Shown here piece by piece: positions 46,681-58,378 of a stretch of 64,000 nucleotides of DNA. The translations under genes were made by a program, and so were the position numbers. Below the pieces are notes generated by a model. The model was not told where the DNA came from. It saw only the letters and a program-made list of their open reading frames with translations, and searched no databases. Numbering within the stretch: the first letter of the stretch is position 1; the number at the start of each line of letters is the position of its first letter. The stretch comes from Elmis aenea (lineage: Eukaryota; Arthropoda; Insecta; Coleoptera; Elmidae). The stretch is taken from positions 52,459,415 to 52,523,414 of the forward strand of contig OX393578.1 of NCBI GenBank assembly GCA_947652605.1, written 5' to 3'.

Positions 46681-47812
46681 TAGAGAGTGTTTGAAATTCG
46701 AGTTTAAACATGGGGATAACTTTTATTATAATAGCTAGAGCAGAGGTCGACGAACCGAGGTAAATTACCCCAGTTGGGGTAAAAATGAAATTTTTGGGGT
46801 AATGAGGACTCAATAGAAATAAATAAAATTATATAAAAAAAAATTCTTTTGTTTCATAATGAGGATATTAATTTATTTTATCGCATTTATTTTATACTTT
46901 TTATATTTATAACTGTATTCTCCGTATAAATAAATTCAATAAACCCTTTAAATTTAACTAATCTACGATATTCTTGCTTTCAAATAAAGGGGGTAACGTC
47001 GGCGTAAATAAATATATTTTAGGGTAATAGGTAAAAAAGTTCCCCGACGCCTGAGCTAGAGTATGAATTTAAATTTGGCAAAGTTGCTAAATTAGGTGCT
47101 CATTAATATTATACCGAAAATAATTTGGAAATATCTTAAACGGCATCCAAGAAAATTGGGAAAAATCACATTTTTAAAATCGTTAAACTCTTTTGAAGAA
47201 TAAAAGATTCGCAGCATGTAGCATTTTTCTTCATTATTGATCAGTTGTGCGAATGTATTATGTTGTCAAGTAATGGGCTTTCAAAATCTTTAGTTTGTTG
47301 ATTGGTTGTCATGGTAATGACATAAACTGCAACGACAGGCCTACCTGATTTATAGTGGATATTGTTTAAAACCTTTTTTAAAATTTGACAATGAATGAAG
47401 AAGTAAAATACCATGTGTGATACATCAATGAATGTAGAAAAAACTATTCCATTTGATTATGTAATAGCGTAAATTGTGCCCATAAAAAAAAAGTTGGTTG
47501 TCATAAAAGAAAAACTAATCGACCTAGGAAAAATTGGTCATTACCATTTGATTCAGTTTAAAAAGTTGCTCGGGCAATGTTTTTACACATTTGAAATATT
47601 TTATACTGCAAAGGAGTTAAAAGATGATTTTTTAAAATTGTATTTTCCGGTTTTTCCCAATTTTCTTGGATACCGTTAAAGATATTTTCAATTTCTTTTC
47701 GGATTAATAATGAGCACCGAATTTAGCATTTTTGCCAAATTTAAACCTGTACTCTAGCTATTATAATAAGCTAGATCCCTAAGTTTAAAATCGAAATTTC
47801 AAACACCCTGTA
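46681..47812. mobile_element. Fold-back element L, interrupted by a hAT MITE
   Basis: TAGAGAGTGTTTGAAATTCG at the left, GAAATTTCAAACACCCTGTA at the right. Arms match element M (GGTTTAAATTTGGCAAAGTT). In the arm near 47215 it carries the reverse complement of the AATGAAGAAAAATGCTACAT start found in M. Confidence 0.85.
46741..47053. mobile_element. hAT MITE nested in element L
   Basis: Perfect 8-bp duplication AGCTAGAG. Ends CAGAGGTCGACGAACC ... GTTCCCCGACGCCTG. The duplication is part of the host element's conserved TAGCTAGAGTAT block, which fixes the order of insertion. Confidence 0.92.
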
Positions 47813-47969
47813 TATTTAAAAAAAAATTGCCATTAGGTATAAAACACAACATAATTAAAGACAATTTGGTTATGTTTTTTTGCACCTATTAGAAATAGAT
47901 CATTCTAAACAACTGAATCTTCCTTAGGTATAAACAAATTTTACTACGGTTACCATTTTTGCTATTGAG

Positions 47970-48290
47970 ATTATGATTGTTATAATAATAATAATAATAA
48001 TATTTATTGTGCATTACAATACAATAATACACAAATGGACAAGGTTAGCTCGCGCTCTCTACCACCTTGCCATAAGAAATAAGCATTAACAAACAACAAA
48101 AAAAATTACAATAATAAAAGACATATTTACTGCTGAACAGCATTTTTTAACATATGTTTAAATTGAAAAGCAGATAAATGCAATTGATGCATAACAGTAT
48201 TCAAGTACAACGGTGCTAAATAAGAAAAGCTTCCTCTAAATTTAAGTGAAGAGTGTCTTGGAATACAAAATGAATTAAATCTAATGTTAC
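47970..48290 (-). mobile_element. 3' end of a CR1/L2-like LINE with a (TTA)n tail
   Basis: Minus strand encodes PRHSSLKFRGSFSYLAPLYL followed by NTVMHQLHLSAFQFKHMLKN, resembling the extreme C terminus of CR1/L2/Crack-type ORF2, then a stop, a short UTR and an ATT microsatellite at 47979-48003. The upstream side is interrupted by the hAT-like element at 48291. Confidence 0.75.
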
Positions 48291-49088
48291 TAGGGTTTCT
48301 CATATTTGACCATTTTGCTTGTCCCGGGATTCCGGGAAGAAATCGGCCTTTGTCCCGGGATTTCCCGGGATGTAATAAATTATGTCAATATTTTAAAATT
48401 AATAACCCAAAAAATTAAGGGAGCGGTTTATTACTTAAAAACAACTCCAAGTCATATATGTAATACATTTTGCTCCATGATTATTACAAATAATTTAATA
48501 ACATTGGTGAGAGAAACATACATTTGGGAATTATAACCTTTCTATTGCAATTTCATATTTATGAATACAATAATATAATTTTTACAATGAATTTTTGTAA
48601 TGTGATTTAAGAAAACACAGGTGATCTGTGCTTCAGTCAATTAGTCTTTTTCTTAATTTATTAACAAAAAGTCCTGCTGCATAAAATGCTCTGTGTCTCT
48701 ACTGATGTAGGTGAAATTGTCTTGAGAGCATCTAGCAGCAAAGAAACATCGTTATTATCAATAAAATTTCATTTATAAGCTATTTTGCTTTGAATTATCA
48801 GGGTACACAAAAATAAAACTGTAAAAGTATTTTGAAGATATTAACTTTGTAATGGAGACCGGGCTTTGCGCCATACTAAAAGAGAAAAATTATTTTGAAG
48901 TTTTTCCATAATGTACTGTTAGTAAAGACATTTTAAGCATACAATTCTGATAAGTTATGATAGTATTACAAAGATCCTAGCACAACATAAACGAAAACAA
49001 CACTTTTTTAAAATCCCGGGACAAAAAGCATTTCCCGGGAAACATAAAATAGCTTAAAATGGACCGGGATCCCGGGAAAGAAACCCTA
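48291..49088 (-). mobile_element. hAT-like element with decayed transposase C terminus
   Basis: Ends TAGGGTTTCT ... AGAAACCCTA; flanks AATGTTAC/ATTGTTGC match 6 of 8. Near both ends are GTCCCGGGATTCCCGGG-type palindromes. The minus strand near 48620-48740 reads LDALKTISPTSVETQ, the hAT dimerisation motif, then shifts frame. Confidence 0.8.
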
Positions 49089-49966
49089 ATTGTTGCTAAT
49101 AAAGGTAACCACAGTAAAATGTGTTGACACCTAAGGAAGACTCATCTGTTTAGATTGACCCATTGTCTCCACTGTTATCTCCTTTGAGAGTCCCCGGATG
49201 ATTTGATCGAATAGTTCCTATTAAAAGCGTATTTCTAGTAGCAGCTTTTGTCTTCTTGCTTAACGGATTGGAGGGTATTTAAGTTCTTAATATAATAGGA
49301 ATTCCACCGGCGGGCATTTTTGCAGTAGCGTTTGTTTGAAATGAAACACGAACTATACTTAAAATTTTATTAGCGTGTTTATAAAAGTATTTAAAAGTAA
49401 AATAAAATTATTTCATACACAAAACAATTTATTTGCACTGGTAATTGATGCTTTTATGTAGTGTGTACACATACAAGTAAAAACATTTGAGTAACGGCAA
49501 TTAAATAATTTATCACAAGTAAATTAAAAGAACTTATGTAAAAATAACATCACAATTTTTGCTACAATTACGGCTATAAGTACTAGTCACTAATAAAGCT
49601 GTTATACAAGGTGATAATTTTTAAAGCCTAAATTAATATACCTATTATAATATCGTTAGCAGTCATATTAATTATTATATTGTAGTAAAATAAAATGTAC
49701 ACATTCTGCTTTCTATTGTGTCCATTAAGTTAATCAATAGCATGTTTCCAAATAACTTGCTATATATTTTTACAGTGATGTATTTTAGTATGAATTACAC
49801 TTAGGCATTGCACGTTAGTGATTGTGACTTCGTTCTTCAATAAGACTGGTCTACATTCAATGGTTTATGTTCAAACATTAAAACAACTTCATTAATCATA
49901 GTTCACTTTCAAATATAAATCCATAAAAATTGTGCTAGCATTTAATTGAAGACCAATCCTAAAATA

Positions 49967-50075
49967 TATGTTAAAAACATTTGAATAACTTGTACACTAG
50001 ATGTTAAAAACATTTGAATAACTTGTACACTAGATGTTAAAAACATTTGAATAACTTGTACACTAGATGTTGAAA
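49967..50075. repeat. 33-bp tandem repeat, three copies plus a partial
   Basis: Unit begins ATGTTAAAAACATTTGAATA and ends ACTTGTACACTAG. Three near-identical copies and a fourth degenerate one lie just downstream of spastin. Confidence 0.92.
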
Positions 50076-50196
50076 AACAAATGAGTAACTTTAAAATTAG
50101 ACGTAAAAAAACAAATGAACAACTTATGATAACTAACAAGAGACAACTTAATAATATTTAATTTACTTCGTACTAATAACAGTGAGCAGGAATGTC

Positions 50197-53100
50197 TTAG
50201 AGAGATACGTCGCCGTATTGTAGAGACCACTTTTCGTAAGCCACAAGACTTTGCGGCGATACACTTCTTCTAATGCGTTTAAGAGAATCTAGAAAATCGT
50301 TCATAGTAATCCCGCGTACGGATCCTGGGTCCAATTGCTTGACTTGTTCGGGTTGTAGTTCTGAAATTGTAATTCAATTATTTTACATAAAATATACAGA
50401 GTAGCGTGTTTTTATTGATATCGTCAGTTATTATTAAGACTATAAAAAATGTTTTACAAATTTTTTTAAAAGCAATATAATAGACATGAAATAAGTAAAT
50501 TTTTGAGGCATTAACTAGGTGTTTTTTCTGAATACTGTATTAAGTCCTTTTTAGACTAAACTTATTTTTAACTATTTTTTCGTTAAAGAAAATAGCATAG
50601 AATTTGTATACAGGGTGATTGAAATTCGAGTTTAAGCATGGGGATCTCGCTTATTATAGTAGCTAGAGTATAGGTTTAAATTTGGCAAAGTTGTTAAATT
50701 TTGTGCTCATTAATTATCCGAAGAAAAATTGGAAATATCTCAAACGGTATCCGAAAAAATTAGGAAAAACCGAAAAATACGATTTTTGAAAACCGAAAAT
50801 CGGATGGTGGTCACAAATTTTTCCTAGATCGATTCGTTTTTGTTTTGGGATAACCAGCTTTATTTTTGCTATTTACATAATCAAATAGCATTTATTTTTC
50901 AGAATCCACAGATATATCACACATGGTAATTAAAAAAAAGGGTTTTAAACAAAAACCATTATAAATTAGGTAGGCCGGTCGTTGTAGTTTATGTTGTTTC
51001 CATGGCAACCAATCAACAAACTAAAAGTTTTTAAAGTCTATTACTTGTCACATTAATAGATTCGCAAAAAAGAACTTTAATAATGAAGAAAAATGCGATA
51101 TGCTGCGAATTTTTTATTCATTGGATAGGAATTCTATATTGACAAATCAACGATATGCAGAAACATATCCAGAAAGAAGACAACCCTCGCACACATATTT
51201 TTGTACGTTGAACAGAAACTTAGGTAAATATGGAGCTTTTGCCAAACTTAGAGAAAAATATGGCGGAAATGTTTCAGATGACAATAAAAAAACATTTTTA
51301 TTACAAACATATACGGAAAAAACCTATCTTTGTACATTAAACCGAAACTTAAGTAACATTGTATAAAGTGCTGATAACGTATAACAAAACTTAAAAAAAC
51401 GGTATAAAAAATTCGCAGCATACCGCGTTTTTCTTCGTTATTAAAGTTGATTTTTGCGAATCTATTAATGTCACAAGTAATAGACTTTCAAAACTTTTAG
51501 TTTGTTGATTGGTTGTCATGGAAACAACATAAACTACAACGACCGGCCTACCTGATTTATAATGGTTTTTGTTTAAAACCCTTTTTTTTAATTTGACAAT
51601 GAATAAAGAAATAAAATACCATGTGTGATACATCAATGGATTCAGGAAAATAAATGCTATTTAATTATGTAAATAGCAAAAATTGCGCCTATAAGAAAAA
51701 ACCAAAGCTGGTTGTCCCAAAACAAAAACGAATCGAGGAAAAATTTGTCACCACCATCCGATTTGGCTTAAAAGTTGCTTGGGCAATGTTTTTACACATT
51801 TGAAATATTTCATATTCCAAAGGAGTTATACCTAGACGATTTTCAAAAATCGTATTTGCCGGTTTTTCCTAACTTTCTCGGATACCGGTTGAGATATTTT
51901 CAATTTCTCTTTGTAATATTATTGAGCACAAAATTTAGCAACTCTGCTGCTAGTGAAACCTATACTCTAGCTTTTATAACAAGCGAGATCCTCATGCTTA
52001 AACTCGAATTTCAATCGCCCTGTATAAAAATCTCATTCAATAATTTTGCATAGAAAATATGAATCATTAATAGTAAAATTTAAAATTTTTGGATACAAAA
52101 AGTAATATATTTTGGTTACTTCTTAGTGACTTTTATTATATTTTGTTGGCATTTTTGAGTAACCATGTTCAATGTTTATTTGAATATGGGTGCTTCTGCT
52201 TATACATAATTACAAATGAATAGAAAACTACTTCTTATGGCCAAACAATTAATAACGAACTGAGGTTTTTATTTCAGTTAACCTAACAAACAAAAGACAT
52301 GCGGTCAGATACAATTGCAATAGAATACGCAAGCGCGCATGTCAAATATTGGATGCGATTAGAACACGTCCTATTTTCGTACGATTTTTTTGTCAAAGAT
52401 TTTTAATTTCTGATTGACAACGGTAAAATAAAATAGAATGCAATTTTCTTAAACGAAAAAATAGTATTGTCTAAAACAGACTTTGGAATGTTTCTTTGAA
52501 AACACCCCAAAAATGTTGCAATTTAGTTCTTTTTTTGGAAGTTCTGCTATGATTAAAATTTCCCTTTAATCTTATCAAAATCTGGTAATTAATCGATTTA
52601 GCATCACTCATTATTAGACCAAGTTTTACAATTATTTTATAATAGAGACGTGTGCGGTGGCAATGATCAAAACTTGCTCCAATAAGAGACACTCAAACGA
52701 TAAATTACCAAAAATTTTGCACAACACAAAACGCATTTTATTTTTACTTTTTGACTGAAACTTTACCTCTTATGGGTCCTAAAGCTGCGTCTTTAGCCAG
52801 AGCTGTAAGGTCGCTCCCCGAATATCCTTCAGTAAGAGCAGCTAGTCGTTTCAACTCTTGTTGAGAAAGCGTGCACCCCTGCTTACATAATAACTTTTTT
52901 AATAATTCTATACGAGTCGGTGCGTCCGGAAGAGTGACGTAAACTCGTTTAGGAAATCGTCTCAGGGCGGCTTCGTCTAATTCTTGTGGTCTGTTCGTTG
53001 CAGCCATGACTAACACCTGAAAATACAGTGCAAATTAGTTTTGTTGTCACTTTTGCTATCGGTTAATTTCAATCGATATTTAACGTTTGAAATTATCACA

Positions 53101-56100
53101 CAAAGTTTTTATTGATACTTGAAAGTAATCATTAAAACAATATTTGTTAACGCTAGGTGTGTTTAACGATTATTTAATGAAGATACCGTTTGCATATGTT
53201 GTATGTGATTCTGAAACTTTTAACTTACCCGTTCGTTCTCCGGATTACTGGGCAGTCCGTCGAATTCGACTAGAAATTCGGTTTTCAATCGTCTGCTGGC
53301 TTCGTGTTCATTGTTAGATCGTTCTGATAAGAGCGAATCCACTTCATCAATGAAAATAATCGAAGGCTGTAATTCTCTTGCCATGGCAAAGAGCGCTCTC
53401 ACTAATTTTTCTCCCTCGCCAACATATTTTGAAGTAAGACTAGCTGCACTTATTGCAAAAAATGTAGCCTGTTATGCAAATACGATGTTAGTGTGTTGGC
53501 AATAAGAAAAATCATAATTATTAGTTCACTTACTTGGCATTCCGTTGCAACGGCTCTGGCGAGTAGGGTTTTTCCATTACCAGGTGGGCCGAACAGTAAA
53601 AGTCCCCTGGCAGGCGATCTTAAACCGGTAAATAACTCGGGTCGTAATGATGGTAGTATGACCATTTCCTGTAGGGCTTGTTTAGCCGTATCTTGCCCCA
53701 CGATATCTTCCCACTGTACTGCGGGACCACCTTCAACAATTTCGTCGAGTATGTTCTGTGCTAATTTCGGATCAACACCGCGTAATGTCGGTGAACGACC
53801 TCTTGTTGCCGTTTTGCCCGTACCTACAAACGTTAAAAAACAATTCATCGATACCGTGGCACGATTTTCTTCACTTTCGTCTATTTGTTTCGAAAATAAC
53901 TGTACCGGGTGGTCCAAATTCAATGGGATTGCATGAGTATCTCGGTTAATATTTAATATAGAGAACCGGTCAAATTACCAAAAATGTGCAGTTTTTTGAG
54001 ACAAACTCAGAACCGTTTTCAAAAATATTCTATCATTTCCGGTTTTCGAGTTATTGAATGAAAAGTGTTTTTTTGTCATATTAATAATGTGTAATTCTAC
54101 GTTATTGTTGTAAATATCGAAAATATTTATGAAGATTATTTTTAGATATTTTTACGTTTAATTTGATTATACTAAAAAAAAATTGTTTACGGGCGCCGTT
54201 AAAAAGTTATGACACAAACTTACCTTTTTTTAAATAGGAGCGATAGTTGGCTATGACCTATTTAAATACCTTATTTTTTTCTCATTACAAATATATAAGG
54301 GTTGATGTATTTATTTTCAATAATACGCAAGTTACGAAGGTTTTTTAGTTGTTTTTCTAAGAAAATCATAGGCTGTGGAAACAAAAAACAAACAAGGTGT
54401 AAAACCTTATAAAACTTATGTGGCACAAGTCACCAAGGTTTTTTAGTTTGTTGTTGAGATAAACAACATTGTAAATATTTGAACATAAGATAACAACAAC
54501 ATAGTCGGAATCAGCAGTAATGTAGTATATTGCTGTTTATCTTGTATTCAAACATTTTTTATGTTTATCGAAACAACAAATTTCAAAACCTTGGTAACTT
54601 GTACCACATAAGTTTTATAAGGTTTTACACCTTTTTTTTGTTTTCACAGCCTATGATTTTCTTTAAAAAAAACTTAAAAACCTTCGTAACTTGCGTATTA
54701 TTGAAAATAAATGCATCGACCCTTATATATTTGGAATGAGAAAAAAATAAGGAATGTAAATAGGTCATAGCCAACTATCGCTCTCATTTGAAAAAAGGTA
54801 AGTTTGTGTCACAGCGAGCGTAAAATTAATTTTTTTAGTATAATCAAATTAAACGTAAAATATCTAAAAATAATCTCCATAAATATTTTCGATATTTACA
54901 ACAATAACGGAGATATGACACATTAATAATATGCCAAAAAAAACACATTTTATTCAATAACCGAAAAACCGGAAATGATAGAATATTTTTGAAAGCGGTT
55001 CTGAGTTAGTCTCAAAAAACTGCACATTTTTTGTAACTTAACCGGTTCTCTATCTTAAATATTAAACGAGATACCCATGCAATCCCATCGAAGTTGGATC
55101 ACCCTGTATGCGAAATCGGAAGGAATAAACTTACCTGTACCACCACTGCCTTTCCTTGCCGGCGAATGATTACCAGGTATAGAAAGTTGTTTCTTGATGG
55201 CAGGTGGAGTGGATGATTGTTTGTTGAAAGGTCGAACTGGTTGTACGGGAGTGTTACGTGAACCCATAGACCTCGGCAAGGTTTGACTTTTTGATATTCC
55301 GGCATTGGCCGGACGTTTTGCAGCAACCGTTAACTTTTTGCCAGTTGCTGTTCCACAAAATTAAAAACTGATGTAATTTTTATAAAAACATTGCGAAATA
55401 CCAACATTTTACGTGCGTTGGTTGACACACTGTTAGTTTTTTTTATGTTGTAAGTGTATTATTTAGATCATGTTTAAGGATTCCTGGAAATTAATACTTT
55501 GCGGAGACACAATACAAATTTCAATGCCGAAAAAGCATGTTTGAAATAATTCGATTGTTAAGTATTAGTAATTAAAAGTTAATTTAATTAGGGGAAAAAT
55601 AACGATTTAAACTGCTAAGTTAAATGCAAAAAATGAAAGCGTTTGTTAGTGAAAATGTAAATATTTAACACAGCACATTGTACAAGATATTAAGATGAAT
55701 TTAAAAGCGAATTTTAAAAAATAACAAAATATACCTGGAGTTGATAAACTAGGTTTCAGAGTAGGAATATTACTATTGTAGCTAAATTTGGGGATTTCTA
55801 CTTTTTTTTTGTCATTTTGAACACCCATACGTTCCAAACAATCCATGCTCTCTAAAAATAAATAATAAATAAAAAATATAAAAAATTACGACTCTCACTT
55901 CAGCAAACTATGAATCAAAATATCACAAATTCTAAAATAATTTTCAGACTTGATTAAAAATTTGTGGATACTACTATCGTACCTAAAAATTGCAATCGAT
56001 CTTTTGCCATCGCAAGATTAGTCTTCATTTTCTCGTGTAAACGTTGGGCTCTTTCCCATACTTCGCCTCGGCCACCCCAACATTGAACAGCTATTCCAAG

Positions 56101-56648
56101 CTCTAATTCGGCGATACCTTTACGGTAAAGTTCAATGGCTAGCTCTTTCTGACCTGTGACGTTACAGCAATTAGCGATTTAATGAAATTTTATCATCGTT
56201 AAATCACTATACCTTCATTTTCCTCATCAATTTTTAAAGCTTTTGAAATATATTCGAAAGCCCTGCGATGATGATGTTTCTGTTTGGCCAACAGCGGATC
56301 ACCGGGCCCTGGTCCTGTGTTTCGGGGCACTTGCGCCATATCTGAAATTTCTTCAACACTAACACTATTTTCCTCACTTATACCATTCTCACACTGCGAT
56401 TCACGATTTTTAATTAAATAACTAGAAGAACTACAATAAATGAAACGAAGTATTACAAAAATTTGATACAATAAGCCGTGTAAAATGTTAAATAAGAAAA
56501 TAAGCGGAAACGATACAAAACACAAGTTTCGTTTATGAACGGAAGTCTCTTGAAAAGAACTAAACATCAAATTTTTGTTAGAACCATCATTGTCGTTTTT
56601 TCGCGATTTCTTGCTAGGTGATTTACTACTTTGTGTTTTACGTACCAT
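50197..56648 (-). CDS. spas: Spastin, microtubule-severing AAA ATPase
   Basis: Hexameric ATPase that severs microtubules and shapes ER membranes. Exons: 56648-56213, 56153-55983, 55851-55735, 55347-55135, 53823-53534, 53468-53229, 53016-52767 and 50360-50197, in phase, 626 residues. Exon 1 has a basic N terminus ([17 protein letters not shown]), then a long hydrophobic hairpin ([20 protein letters not shown] and following), and begins the MIT domain ([17 protein letters not shown]), which continues with [17 protein letters not shown]. The AAA domain has Walker A GPPGNGKT, pore loop [14 protein letters not shown], Walker [12 protein letters not shown], and [16 protein letters not shown]. The C-terminal helix region is [19 protein letters not shown]. 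Introns hold fold-back elements N (53903-55108) and M (50609-52024). Confidence 0.97.
50609..52024 (+). mobile_element. Fold-back element M carrying a DUF4817-like reading frame
   Basis: Arms mirror each other (TACAGGGTGATTGAAATTCG ... ACTCGAATTTCAATCGCCC). The central loop (about 51085-51366) encodes [20 protein letters not shown] then [20 protein letters not shown] and [14 protein letters not shown], the shape of the helix-turn-helix domain DUF4817 at the N terminus of insect transposon proteins. The frame ends after about 95 codons; no catalytic domain is visible. Confidence 0.8.
51085..51366 (+). pseudogene. Transposon HTH (DUF4817-like) ORF remnant in element M
   Basis: The open frame includes [20 protein letters not shown]. 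Upstream in-frame residues [11 protein letters not shown] fit the family, so the true start probably lies before the ATG at 51100. It ends in a second, shorter copy of its own motif ([12 protein letters not shown]), which suggests internal duplication. Confidence 0.7.
53903..55108. mobile_element. Fold-back element N, same family as F
   Basis: TACCGGGTGGTCCAAATTCA ... GGATCACCCTGTA; arms share TGCAGTTTTTTGAGACAAAC with element F. It sits between spastin exons 4 and 5. Centre has a CAAGTTACGAAGGTTTTTTA-type inner palindrome. Confidence 0.88.
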
Positions 56649-56785
56649 CCGGAGGCCATGACATAATAAAGCTGCAGTACACTTGAACTACCTGCGTTTC
56701 AGTAGATACAATATTTTGACATTAAATAGTCAGTGGCGGCACGTACGAACCGTGTAAGGGCATTTAAAATTTTGTTTAACAGCTA

Positions 56786-56967
56786 ACAGCCGTATTCATA
56801 GTCCTTCCTTGAGGAATAAGGATTCCTTATTCCTCGTTTCATGTTTCATAAATCTACCTTGACCGAACAAGGAACCTCTTATTGGCTACCTTATCTCAAG
56901 GGAGGTTGCGAGCTTCCTTGAGGCTTCCTCAATCCTTAAGATAAGGAAGGAGTATGAATACGGCTGT
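56786..56967. mobile_element. Harbinger-like MITE (CAGCCGTATTCATAG ends) in TAA
   Basis: Inverted ends ACAGCCGTATTCATAGTCCT and GGAGTATGAATACGGCTGT, flanked by TAA on both sides, as expected of PIF/Harbinger 3-bp duplications. It abuts the next element. Confidence 0.75.
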
Positions 56968-56970
56968 AAA

Positions 56971-57215
56971 TATCGGGTGATCAACGATTGATGCCCGCTA
57001 ACTTCAGATCGAAAATAATATAACCAAGTTTTTGTTGGTATCGCAGTGTAAAACTAGAATATCAGTGGCGTAGTATTTTCGTTTTATGTGACGCTCAGGT
57101 TGACCTGTCATTTTGTGTGTGGTTTCCCTACGCCACTGGTTTTCCCCTATGGGTTACCAACAGTTCGAATAAAGTTCCTAACACCGTTGGCATCAATCAT
57201 TTTCGATCACCCGAT
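56971..57215. mobile_element. Short TIR element (TATCGGGTGATC...), copy 2
   Basis: Close copy of 34431-34660, with the same internal CAGTGGCGTAG ... CTACGCCACTGG pair. Confidence 0.78.
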
Positions 57216-58378
57216 TAAAAAATTAAATTTATTTACCGCTTTATTTAATAATGCGCGATTAAAAATAAAGAAAGCTGACTTTAATATTTATTTATATAAT
57301 AAGATTCAATATCATTCACAAAGCAAAGCTGTACATTAATTAAAAAAATACTGTTTAGACATAATATCAACTCCCACTTTCGTATATACACTTCCCTAAA
57401 ACTTTAAACATAAACATTGTTACGACTTAATGCTATTTATTGAATGTACTCAAGTCATAATGCTAGAATTACGCAATGTAAATATTCTACCTATATGCAC
57501 ATCTTTTATAAACCATAATTTATTAACATACATCCAAAGTAAGTGCCATATGTTTTTTATTACATTCTTATTACATCATCAACAACAAACTGATAACAAA
57601 AATAAGACGCAATGCCCATATATTGCAAAATAAAATATAAAAAAACCAAAAATGTGTTTAAAAAATCTTGTAATTTACAGAATGAACTGTGCAGTTCTAC
57701 ATGTATGGTTAAACAGAAACAAAAGAACCATTTTCTAATAAAACCCAATGCAGCTGCTAGCGTAACAGTTAACAATTAACATTTGTAATATAACAGCATG
57801 TACTTGTATTATTTTTTATAGGCTTGTAAGATATAAACAGGGAAATCGTAACGATAAAACATATATATAAAAGGTTGAAAGTGATCGCGTCATCTCGACT
57901 AAAGGCGTTTTTAATTCTGCAATGTGGTTTACATAAACTCACACGCAAATTTTACTACCACTAAGTTTGCAATTCTTGCCATATTAAAAAATAGAAAAAT
58001 CTATTGCCAAAACTATGCAACTCAAGACCAATAAGACTGATGGATAACTTGATGAAATGTAAAGAGGATAAAATAATTTTTTAATGATTAAGATATGTAC
58101 GGATAAGTTTTTATGATAATTTGGCTCTTTTATCTCAACACGAAAATGTACAAATCAAACAATAATACTGGTATTATTTTTGAGCCTATTTACATCGTAG
58201 TAAAATAATTAAAATAAAAACGGCGATTACAAAATTCACAGTATTGCGTTTCCAGTTATGTAAAAAAGTAGCACTGCGCTTAAAATCACAATTCTTGCTT
58301 ACATGGTAATAGAGTGAATGTAGGTGTATACATAAAATCTGTTGGCACTAAGCTTACTAAAGATGTAGGCTGAGTAGA
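57216..58378. other. Probable 3' UTR/downstream region of the PP2A B56 gene
   Basis: No transposon ends. Several AT-rich open frames are chance. The stretch from 58378 leftward is probably transcribed as 3' UTR. Confidence 0.4.
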
